A stretch of 5,846 nt of DNA from Clostridia bacterium (GTDB lineage: Bacteria; Bacillota; Clostridia; Peptostreptococcales; Anaerovoracaceae), in contig JAIKZT010000122.1 of NCBI GenBank assembly GCA_024682015.1, positions 1-5,846 on the forward strand, read 5' to 3'. Position 1 is the first letter of the stretch; each line of letters opens with the position of its first letter. Shown in pieces: positions 1 through 4,940 of this stretch. Both the position numbers and the translations under genes were made by a program. A model generated the notes under the pieces. It made no database searches. It saw only the letters and a list, made by a program, of their open reading frames with translations, and had not been told where the DNA came from.

Positions 1-2
1 TC

Positions 3-662
3 TTGCCGCCTTACATGGGCTGCGCCTGCATCAAATCCACGGTGGAGGACCTGTCCCTCTATTACCGCATGCTGGCGAACGGCGGCATGCATGAGGGCAA
101 GCGCATCGTCCCGGCCGAGGCAGTGGAGCAGATGGTGGGCGCTCAATATCCCCTGCGCCGCAAACCCTTCTACGCCATGGGCCTGCGCAAGCGCCTGGTA
201 GGCGGAAAGATGGCCTGCGACCACGGCGGGGAGCTGCACGGCGTATCCGCCTTCGGCGGTTTTCTGGAAGGCGGCTACGGGGTGGCGATCCTGTGCAACG
301 AATCCGAATGGGACATGGAAGAGCTGCAGAACACCTGCTACGCCTTCCTGCTGGGCCTTCCGCTGGACGAAGACCTGATGTGGACCCGCCCCTGCGGCAG
401 GGATTTCTCCCGACCGGACACGCTGTGGGGCGATTACGTGGGTCACGTGGGAAAACCGTCCCACATCCGGATTTTTTCCCGGGACGGCCGGCTACGGGCA
501 GATGTGGGCGGCACCCTCTGCCGGCTGGAATACTGCGAGGGAACGGTGTTCGCGGCATTCGGCGAAGCGAGCGGCAAGCGGGTCTGCTTCCTGCGTTTCG
601 TGCTGAAGGACGGCCGCGCCTGGGCCGTCAAGTGCGGCAGCCTGCTGTACCGGCGGGTATAG
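3..662 (+). CDS. Serine hydrolase of the beta-lactamase / class C penicillin-binding family, 5'-truncated by the window edge
   Basis: The visible 219 residues are the C-terminal part of a beta-lactamase-superfamily serine hydrolase (PF00144 type). The opening segment (residues 6-45: GCACIKSTVEDLSLYYRMLA, then a GKRIVP segment) is the helix and turn that these enzymes carry before their last active-site motif. The HGG at residues 74-76, followed by GVSAFGGF and then YGVAILCN, fits the third motif (K/H-T/x-G) and the closing beta strands. The Ser-x-x-Lys nucleophile motif and the Tyr motif would lie upstream of the window, so activity cannot be judged. Residues about 140-219 form a small beta-rich tail resembling the DUF3471-type appendage of such esterases/peptidases. 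Translation is open from the left edge; the TTG at base 3 is simply the first in-frame codon, not a believable start. The gene ends with TAG about 40 bases before a hairpin and converges on the LUD gene. The substrate is unknown: peptidase, esterase or true beta-lactamase are all possible. Confidence 0.85.
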   Translation: MPPYMGCACIKSTVEDLSLYYRMLANGGMHEGKRIVPAEAVEQMVGAQYPLRRKPFYAMGLRKRLVGGKMACDHGGELHGVSAFGGFLEGGYGVAILCNESEWDMEELQNTCYAFLLGLPLDEDLMWTRPCGRDFSRPDTLWGDYVGHVGKPSHIRIFSRDGRLRADVGGTLCRLEYCEGTVFAAFGEASGKRVCFLRFVLKDGRAWAVKCGSLLYRRV

Positions 663-699
663 GCCCTAACCGGAAACCGCATAAAGGACCATGCATCAA

Positions 700-733
700 A
701 AAGCAGCGGGAGGGCCTTCCTCTCCGCTGCTTT
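700..733. terminator. Hairpin terminator between convergent genes
   Basis: A perfect 10-bp inverted repeat, AAAGCAGCGG (700-709) and CCGCTGCTTT (724-733), can extend inward by GAGG/CCTC with one bulged T. Read on the minus strand, the stem is followed by a run of five T residues, so it should end the LUD transcript 22 bases after its stop codon. Read on the plus strand it has only three T residues, so it is a weaker terminator for the serine hydrolase. Confidence 0.75.
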
Positions 734-754
734 CCCGCATGTTTTGGGACTTTG

Positions 755-1357
755 CTAGAAGCCCATTTCTTCCCCCACGAGCACCACTTCCATGTCCATG
801 CCGTTCATCTTCTGCATGTAGACGGCCATCATGTTGCAGATGCGCCGCGGCGCGTGGCAGTCGTGGCATTTGCCCGTTTTGGCGCAGGGCGTCGCGTAGC
901 CGAACTTTTTCGTGTTCTTCGGCGCCGCCACGTTGCGTGCGCGATTCATTGCGTCCTCGAGCGTGGGCACGATCTTGTTGACCCCGGCCACCAGATACAC
1001 CTTCTCGTGCCCGAAGATGGAACCGGCCACCCGGTTGCCCGTGCCGTCGATGTTGACCATCTGCCCGGTCTCGGCGATGGCGTTCACCGACGTCAGGAAC
1101 ACGGCCGTCAGCTGCGTTTTGCGGGCGACCTCGTCGAATTCCTCGTCGCCGTGAACGCCGATCGGGTCGTATACGGTATTGTGGCCCGCCAGCATCGCGG
1201 ATACGCCCATGACGCGCAGCGTCTCCGAATCGCCGAAACCGACGGTCTTGCCGTCGATCTTTCCGTTCAAATAAGCGGCTGCCTGCGCGCCGCTCTCAAA
1301 ATAACTGACTTCAAATTCGTTTTTCTTCAGGTTGCTGATCGTCTTTTCCAGATCCAT
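755..1357 (-). CDS. LUD-domain (DUF162, LutC/YkgG-like) protein with a four-cysteine tail
   Basis: A 200-residue protein starting MDLEKTISNL. The LUD fold is supported by GKTVGFGDSETL (residues 36-47), which corresponds to the family's GxGxSxT nucleotide/phosphate-type loop, and by TSVNAIAETGQMVNIDGTGN (89-108) followed by a hydrophobic strand VYLVAGVNKIVPTLEDA (120-136). The tail has cysteines at 158, 164, 167 and 174 (C-x5-C-x2-C-x6-C, with TPCAKTGKCHDC), a likely metal or Fe-S site. LUD proteins include LutC of the lactate-oxidation LutABC complex, but no LutA or LutB partner is here, so a lactate role is only a family label. I chose the ATG at 1357 because AAGGAGA (1361-1367 on the complement) sits just upstream; in-frame extension to 1519 would overlap the upstream small gene and is low-complexity Arg/Gly/Pro. 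It lies 17 bases after that gene and is probably cotranscribed with it. Confidence 0.85.
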   Translation of the reverse strand: MDLEKTISNLKKNEFEVSYFESGAQAAAYLNGKIDGKTVGFGDSETLRVMGVSAMLAGHNTVYDPIGVHGDEEFDEVARKTQLTAVFLTSVNAIAETGQMVNIDGTGNRVAGSIFGHEKVYLVAGVNKIVPTLEDAMNRARNVAAPKNTKKFGYATPCAKTGKCHDCHAPRRICNMMAVYMQKMNGMDMEVVLVGEEMGF

Positions 1358-1360
1358 GGC

Positions 1361-1367
1361 TCTCCTT
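1361..1367 (-). promoter_or_regulatory. Ribosome binding site deciding the LUD-protein start
   Basis: The complement reads AAGGAGA three bases before the ATG at 1357. The spacing is short, but the match is strong, and it lies in the 17-base gap after the small membrane protein's stop codon. It supports starting at MDLEK rather than at the longer in-frame extension. Confidence 0.65.
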
Positions 1368-1374
1368 CGCGGGG

Positions 1375-1548
1375 TCAATCCCGCCTGCGGTTCGAGACGA
1401 CGGCCGCGATCGCGCAGACGACCCCCAGGAACAGGTAGACCCAGCCCAGGAGTGCCAAAAGCTTGCCGTAGGGTTCCAGAAACCACAGCACGGCCCCGGC
1501 TTCCCACAGCAGCGCGCATACAAAATAGATTTTCGCGGATGTCTTCAT
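1375..1548 (-). CDS. Small two-helix membrane protein (57 aa), unknown function
   Basis: The protein begins MKTSAKIYFVCALLWEAGAV and ends VVSNRRRD. Two hydrophobic stretches, about residues 7-25 and 30-51, are separated by a short EPYGK turn. The Lys-containing N-terminus and the RRR C-terminus fit a hairpin with both ends in the cytoplasm (positive-inside rule). I prefer the ATG at 1548 to the TTG seven codons upstream because GGAGG (1558-1562 on the complement) is nine bases before it and would lie inside the longer version. It is the first gene of a leftward unit with the LUD gene 17 bases downstream, behind a candidate promoter at 1586-1614. I do not recognise a named family; small hydrophobic proteins like this are common in Clostridia. 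That it is real rests on the RBS, the clean two-helix pattern and the tight spacing. Confidence 0.7.
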   Translation of the reverse strand: MKTSAKIYFVCALLWEAGAVLWFLEPYGKLLALLGWVYLFLGVVCAIAAVVSNRRRD

Positions 1549-1557
1549 GATCTTCTG

Positions 1558-1562
1558 CCTCC
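1558..1562 (-). promoter_or_regulatory. Ribosome binding site of the small membrane protein
   Basis: The complement reads GGAGG, nine bases upstream of the ATG at 1548. It decides the start against the upstream TTG at 1569. Confidence 0.65.
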
Positions 1563-1585
1563 GCAGCAAACGTCCTTATTCTTTA

Positions 1586-1614
1586 ACTTTAGTACAATCC
1601 GTCCTTTCTTGCAA
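1586..1614 (-). promoter_or_regulatory. Candidate sigma-A promoter for the small-membrane-protein/LUD unit
   Basis: On the minus strand TTGCAA (1609-1614; 4 of 6 to TTGACA) and TAAAGT (1586-1591; 4 of 6 to TATAAT) are exactly 17 bases apart, in the most AT-rich part of the intergenic region. This would start transcription near base 1579, about 30 bases before the ATG at 1548. It is a consensus match only. Confidence 0.45.
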
Positions 1615-1617
1615 GAG

Positions 1618-1653
1618 ATGCGGCGGAAAAGTAAAGCGATTGTAATGCGGCGG
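1618..1653. repeat. Perfect 9-bp direct repeat between divergent promoters, candidate operator
   Basis: ATGCGGCGG occurs at 1618-1626 and again at 1645-1653, 27 bases start to start. Both copies lie between the -35 elements of the two candidate divergent promoters, where a shared regulator could act. Binding is inferred from position. Simple GCGGCGG sequence is frequent in GC-rich DNA, so chance is possible. Confidence 0.35.
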
Positions 1654-1664
1654 CCTGCTTTCAG

Positions 1665-1693
1665 TTGCCTGCAGGCTGCAGGCATGGTAGAAT
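1665..1693 (+). promoter_or_regulatory. Candidate sigma-A promoter of psuKG with a palindromic spacer
   Basis: TTGCCT (1665-1670; 4 of 6) and TAGAAT (1688-1693; 5 of 6) are separated by an ideal 17 bases, predicting a start near 1700 and a leader of about 30 bases. The palindrome GCCTGCAGGC (1667-1676) overlaps the -35 element and runs into the spacer. It is continued by a tandem copy of TGCAGGC (1670-1676 and 1677-1683). A repressor bound there would block the polymerase, so this is a plausible operator for the pseudouridine operon. No regulator gene is in the window. Confidence 0.55.
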
Positions 1694-1699
1694 AACGGC

Positions 1700-1715
1700 G
1701 GCTCCCGGCGGAGCC
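1700..1715 (+). promoter_or_regulatory. Leader hairpin directly against the psuK ribosome binding site
   Basis: GGCTCC (1700-1705) and GGAGCC (1710-1715) form a 6-bp GC-rich stem with a CGGC loop. The stem ends at the base before the AAGGAGG ribosome binding site (1716-1722), which is 7 bases from the ATG. It begins at about the predicted transcription start, so it may be a 5'-end stabilising stem rather than a control element. Confidence 0.35.
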
Positions 1716-1729
1716 AAGGAGGCTTTCCC

Positions 1730-2665
1730 ATGACCCGACCCATCATCGCCTGCTTCGGAGGCGCCAACATGGACCTGCACATTCAGAGCAGCGTGCCCGT
1801 CGTCCTGCGGGATTCAAATCCCGGGAAGATCCATACGTCGCCTGGCGGGGTCATGCGCAACATCGCGGAAAACTGCGCGCGTCTCGGCTGCGCGCCCGTA
1901 CTGTTGTCGTCCGTGGGAAACGACGCATTCGGCGACCGCATCCGCAAAGCCAGCGAGGAAGCCGGCATCGACATGAGATACGTGCTCGTGCGCGAGGACT
2001 GTCCCACGTCCTGCTACATGGCCTTCATGGACGAGACCGGCGACATGCTCGTCGCGGCCAACGACATGCGCATCATGGACCTGCTGCCTGCGGACTATCT
2101 GCCCGCGAACGGCAGGCTGCTGCAGGAAGCGAAAGCCATCGTCTGCGACGCGAATCCGCCGGCAGGCCTCATCGCCCAGCTCGCCGCCATCGCCTATGGC
2201 GTCCCCATCTTCGCGGATCCCGTGTCCGTGGCGAAGGGCGCGAAGTTTTTGCCCGTGCTCGAGAGGATCTTCCTGCTGAAGCCCAACCAGATCGAGCTGC
2301 AGCACCTGTCGGGCATGCCCTGTTCGGATGACCCGCAGATCGAAGCGGCGGCGAACAGCCTGCTGAAGAAAGGCCTGCAGTCCATCGCAGTCTCCCTCGG
2401 AAGCCGCGGCTGTTACTACGCGGACCGGGAAGGACGCTCGTTTTTCCGGCGCCTTGCGCCCGTTTCGGACATGGCGAACGCCACCGGTGCGGGAGACGCC
2501 TTTACAGCAGGGCTCGTGAGCGCCTATGCGAAAGGCGCGGGGCCTGAGGACATGGTGGACTACGCCCTCGCCTGCGGCATCGCGGCCGTGCAGAGCGAAG
2601 ATACGATCAACGCGGAAATGTCCGACGCGCTCGTACAAAGGATTTTAAACGAGCATCGCCTTTAG
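1730..2665 (+). CDS. psuK: Pseudouridine kinase, PfkB/ribokinase family
   Basis: A cytoplasmic 311-residue sugar/nucleoside kinase that phosphorylates pseudouridine at the 5' position using ATP. It opens with IIACFGGANMDLH (residues 5-17), typical of this branch. PfkB signature 1 is SPGGVMRNIAENCARLG (37-53), with the di-glycine hinge and Asn44. The N-x-x-E Mg/phosphate motif is KPNQIE (Asn186, Glu189). SLGSRGCYY (222-230) contributes to the ATP site. Signature 2 is NATGAGDAFTAG (250-261), with Asp256 as the expected catalytic base and GAG as the anion hole. The first signature-2 position is Asn where Asp is usual. Length matches PsuK/YeiC (about 310 residues). The pseudouridine assignment rests mainly on psuG lying 40 bases downstream in the same orientation; by sequence alone it could be another PfkB nucleoside or sugar kinase. 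AAGGAGG (1716-1722) fixes the ATG start. No transporter is linked within the window. Confidence 0.88.
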   Translation: MTRPIIACFGGANMDLHIQSSVPVVLRDSNPGKIHTSPGGVMRNIAENCARLGCAPVLLSSVGNDAFGDRIRKASEEAGIDMRYVLVREDCPTSCYMAFMDETGDMLVAANDMRIMDLLPADYLPANGRLLQEAKAIVCDANPPAGLIAQLAAIAYGVPIFADPVSVAKGAKFLPVLERIFLLKPNQIELQHLSGMPCSDDPQIEAAANSLLKKGLQSIAVSLGSRGCYYADREGRSFFRRLAPVSDMANATGAGDAFTAGLVSAYAKGAGPEDMVDYALACGIAAVQSEDTINAEMSDALVQRILNEHRL

Positions 2666-2693
2666 ACGATGGGCTGTTTTGCAATCAATCAAC

Positions 2694-2698
2694 GGAGG
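2694..2698 (+). promoter_or_regulatory. Ribosome binding site of psuG
   Basis: GGAGG lies seven bases before the ATG at 2706. It fixes the start at MNYRDYLDIK and excludes an in-frame upstream start at 2679, which would place the GGAGG inside the reading frame. Confidence 0.7.
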
Positions 2699-2705
2699 TT
2701 ACGTT

Positions 2706-3620
2706 ATGAATTATAGAGATTATCTGGATATCAAACCTGAAGTGGCCGAAGCGCTGGCCGCCGGTAAGCCCGTCGTCGCGCTGGAGAGCACCATCCTCAG
2801 CCACGGCATGCCCTACCCGCAGAACCTGGAGTTCGCGGCAAAGGTCGAAGAGGTCGTGCGCAGCGAAGGCGCCGTACCCGCGACCATGGCGCTCATCGAT
2901 GGGCGGATCAAGGTCGGATTGTCCGAGGCGGACCTGGAGCTCATGTGCAAGGCGGAGAACGTCGGCAAGGTGAGCCGCCGCGATTTCGCGGTCTACCTCG
3001 CGCAGAAGAAGACCGGTGCCACGACCGTTGCTACGACCATGATGTGCGCCGACTTCGCGGGAATCCGCGTGTTCGCGACCGGCGGCATCGGCGGCGTGCA
3101 CCGGCATGGCGAGGTCACCATGGACGTGTCCGCCGACCTGCAGGAACTGGGTCACACGCCCGTCTGCGTCGTGTGCGCGGGCTGCAAGCAGATCCTGGAC
3201 ATCGGCCGCACGCTGGAATATCTGGAGACCATGGGCGTGCCCGTGATCGGCAACAAGACCGAGGATTTTCCTGCCTTCTACTGCCCGAAGAGCGGTTACA
3301 AGGTGGATTATGCGGCCAAAGACGAGGCAGACATCGCCCGCATCTGGCAGACGTCGCTGCAGCTCGGGCTGAAGGGCGGCATGCTCGTGGGCAATCCCGT
3401 GCCCGCCGAATATGCCATGGACTTCGACTACATGGAAGGCATCATCGGACAGGCGCTGCGCGAAGCCGACGAACAGGGCGTGCGCGGCAAAAACATCACG
3501 CCGTTCCTGCTGGCCCGCGTCGTCGAGCTGACCGGCGGCGAATCCCTGGCGACGAACATCCAGCTGGCGCTGAACAACGCCCGCTGCGCCGCAAAGATCG
3601 CCGCAGCGATGGCGGAATGA
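2706..3620 (+). CDS. psuG: Pseudouridine-5'-phosphate glycosidase
   Basis: A 304-residue cytoplasmic enzyme that cleaves the C-C glycosidic bond of pseudouridine 5'-phosphate to give uracil and ribose 5-phosphate. It completes the two-step route begun by the upstream kinase. Family hallmarks are visible: ALESTILSHGMPYPQN (residues 25-40), ATMALIDGRIKVGL (59-72), KVSRRD (88-93), ATGGIGGVHRHGE (124-136), SADLQEL (142-148), CAGCKQILDIGRTLE (157-171), GNKTEDFPAFY (182-192) and a late SLATNIQLALNNA (280-292). By position, Glu27, Lys88, Asp144 and Lys161 correspond to the residues I recall as Glu31, Lys93, Asp149 and Lys166 of E. coli PsuG (YeiN), where Lys166 forms the Schiff base with ribose; all four are present. 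The loop usually reading HRGAE is HRHGE here, a local variant. It is probably cotranscribed with psuK and is followed by a strong hairpin 23 bases after its stop. Confidence 0.95.
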   Translation: MNYRDYLDIKPEVAEALAAGKPVVALESTILSHGMPYPQNLEFAAKVEEVVRSEGAVPATMALIDGRIKVGLSEADLELMCKAENVGKVSRRDFAVYLAQKKTGATTVATTMMCADFAGIRVFATGGIGGVHRHGEVTMDVSADLQELGHTPVCVVCAGCKQILDIGRTLEYLETMGVPVIGNKTEDFPAFYCPKSGYKVDYAAKDEADIARIWQTSLQLGLKGGMLVGNPVPAEYAMDFDYMEGIIGQALREADEQGVRGKNITPFLLARVVELTGGESLATNIQLALNNARCAAKIAAAMAE

Positions 3621-3643
3621 CATAGAACCATTCAGGAAAAAAG

Positions 3644-3670
3644 ACCCGGCTTTCCCATGGGAGGCCGGGT
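3644..3670. terminator. Strong bidirectional terminator after psuG
   Basis: ACCCGGC (3644-3650) pairs with GCCGGGT (3664-3670), and the stem can continue inward to about 12 bp with two G-U pairs. On the plus strand it runs into TTTT (3670-3673) to end the psuKG message. On the minus strand the stem is followed after one C by six T residues, so it would also end the leftward YibE/F-like transcript. The placement fits two convergent genes. Confidence 0.85.
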
Positions 3671-3760
3671 TTTGCATGGATCGTTGATTTTACGCTTCTC
3701 TTCCGCATACCTCGCGCCAAAGCTGGCTGATTTCACGGCCTTCCGCGAGGCTCCGTCAGT

Positions 3761-3919
3761 CTATTTCTTCCCCCTGCCGTACGCCCCGGAACAAATGGCC
3801 GCCGTCAGAGGCACGGACAGGATGACGCCGATGCTGCTGGAAATGCCGCTCACGAGCTCCGTGGCGAGGAACGCTGAACTGAACAGCTGATGCGCGTCAG
3901 GCGCGATGGTATAGATGAG
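3761..3919 (-). pseudogene. C-terminal stub of a YibE/F-family membrane protein
   Basis: The 52 remaining residues (LIYTIAPDAHQLFSS, then AFLATELVSGISSSIGVIL, SVPLTAAICSG and a basic GRGKK end) resemble the last part of YibE/F-family integral membrane proteins. In those, a loop with an acidic ATE-type motif leads into a final transmembrane helix with a G-S-I-G and a VPLTA motif. The stop is TAG at 3763-3761, and the bidirectional hairpin about 90 bases downstream would end its transcript. To the right of about base 3919 the minus frame stays open but turns into meaningless Asp/Val/Gly-rich sequence complementary to the surface-protein gene. The N-terminal several hundred residues and all other helices are therefore missing. 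No start codon or ribosome binding site fits the stub. The family call comes from recognising the tail and is moderate in confidence; that it is a truncated membrane protein is firmer. Confidence 0.55.
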
Positions 3920-4940
3920 CCTTACATCGGCGCGGTCAGTCCGGCAGCCAACGCCCAGACCCTGGACGAAAAGCAGCCCGAGATCTGCGCCGAGATCGGC
4001 AATGCCGGCGAAGGCGCCGTCTTCACGATGACCCTTAACGGCGAGGAGGTCGAAGCTGCCTTCGCGGACGGCAAGCTCTCCTACAAGGCCGCGGAAGCCA
4101 TGGAGGACGGACGTTACACGATAGCGGTCTCCGTGGAAAGAGCGGACGGCAAGACGGCTGAAAAATCCTGGAGCTTCTACGTGGGCAAGACCGCCTACCA
4201 GCTCTTCTTCGGCCAGCTGCACAGCCACACGACCTATTCCGACGGTTCCGGCACGCTGGAAGGGGCTCTCGACAAGGGCTGGCACCTGGCGCCCACGAAC
4301 AACCAGGACAACCACAAGGGACGCTGGGGCAACGCCAACGACGCCAGAGACGTCATCATCACCAACGATTTCTCCGAAGCCGGCATCTACGACGCGATCC
4401 GCAATTACCGCGTATACGCGACGGAGGACAAGAACCTCGAGATCGGCTACACCGTCAACGGCGAGCAGATGGGCACCATCTTCACGGAAGTTCCCGAGAC
4501 GCTGAACGTTTCCGTCTCCGTGTATGACCCGGACAAGACCGATTCCATCGCCAAGGTCGAGCTGGTCGCCAACTCCGGCGCCGTAGCTTACACCTGGGAC
4601 GACGCGGACGCGATTGCGGAAGGCCTGCTGGAGGCCGAACTCGAACCGACCTACACCTATTACTTCGCGCGAGTCACTGAAGAAGACGGCGATCTGGCGG
4701 TCACCGCCCCGGTCTGGGTCGGCGAAAGCCTGAAGCTGGGCATCTCCGCCGTGGAATGCGGCACTTCTTCCCCGGTCACGGGCGAGGCGTTCACGCTCAG
4801 CACCACGCTGTACAACAGCGAGAAGGCGGAAGCCGCCATCAAGTCCGTCACCTACACCACGAACGGCAGCGTCGTGCTCGGATCCGACAGCGAAGCGGGC
4901 AGCATCCCCGCCAGCGGCACGAAGGCCGTCGAATTCAGTT
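3917..4940 (+). pseudogene. Fragment of a secreted surface protein: Ig-like domain, condensed CehA/McbA-type PHP metallohydrolase, second Ig-like domain
   Basis: Recognisable sequence starts at EPYIGAVSPAANAQ (3917), with no signal peptide or start of its own; the in-frame ATG at 3890 has no ribosome binding site and lies in the opposite-strand stub. An Ig-like segment (3917-4195, with FTMTLNGEEVEA) leads into FFGQLHSHTTYSDG (from about 4205), the first metal-binding H-x-H motif of PHP-type CehA/McbA metallohydrolases. Only about ten codons later comes ALDKGWHLAPTNNQDNHKG (4265-4321), which in full-length relatives is the last metal motif of the same domain. The intervening core with the TDHS and NHPG motifs, some 200 residues as I recall, is absent. 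The sequence continues through DAIRNYRVYATED, VTAPVWVGE and a second Ig-like domain (about 4730-4935). After 4940 this frame becomes Arg/Leu-rich nonsense and stops at 5036-5038, while the protein continues in another frame. It cannot bind a full metal set as written. Confidence 0.75.

Noticed and set aside
293..1438. Plus-strand open frame spanning the end of the hydrolase and the LUD gene
   Set aside because: It crosses the intergenic terminator and has Arg/Pro/His-rich composition typical of an out-of-frame reading of GC-rich genes.
755..1519. N-terminally longer version of the LUD protein (254 residues)
   Set aside because: The extra 54 residues are Arg/Gly/Pro-rich, overlap the small membrane protein gene, and a strong ribosome binding site precedes the internal ATG at 1357.
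1814..2638. Long minus-strand open frame across psuK
   Set aside because: The plus strand carries a complete PfkB protein with both signatures and a ribosome binding site; the minus frame is His/Arg/Gly-rich without motifs.
2652..2680. Weak bulged hairpin (AGC-ATCG / CGAT-GG-GCT) followed by TTTT between psuK and psuG
   Set aside because: Seven pairs interrupted by a two-base bulge, half inside psuK. It is too weak to call a terminator, though partial attenuation cannot be excluded.
2685..3677. Long minus-strand open frame across psuG
   Set aside because: It is a shadow of a well-conserved PsuG; it has no ribosome binding site and runs through the terminator hairpin.
3710..3750. 7-bp inverted repeat CCTCGCG / CGCGAGG between the terminator and the YibE/F-like stop
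   Set aside because: Arms are 27 bases apart with no T run and no promoter context. It is likely chance in GC-rich sequence.
3657..3890. Possible small plus-strand gene after the psuG terminator
   Set aside because: It starts inside the terminator hairpin, has no ribosome binding site, and is antisense to the recognisable YibE/F-like tail.
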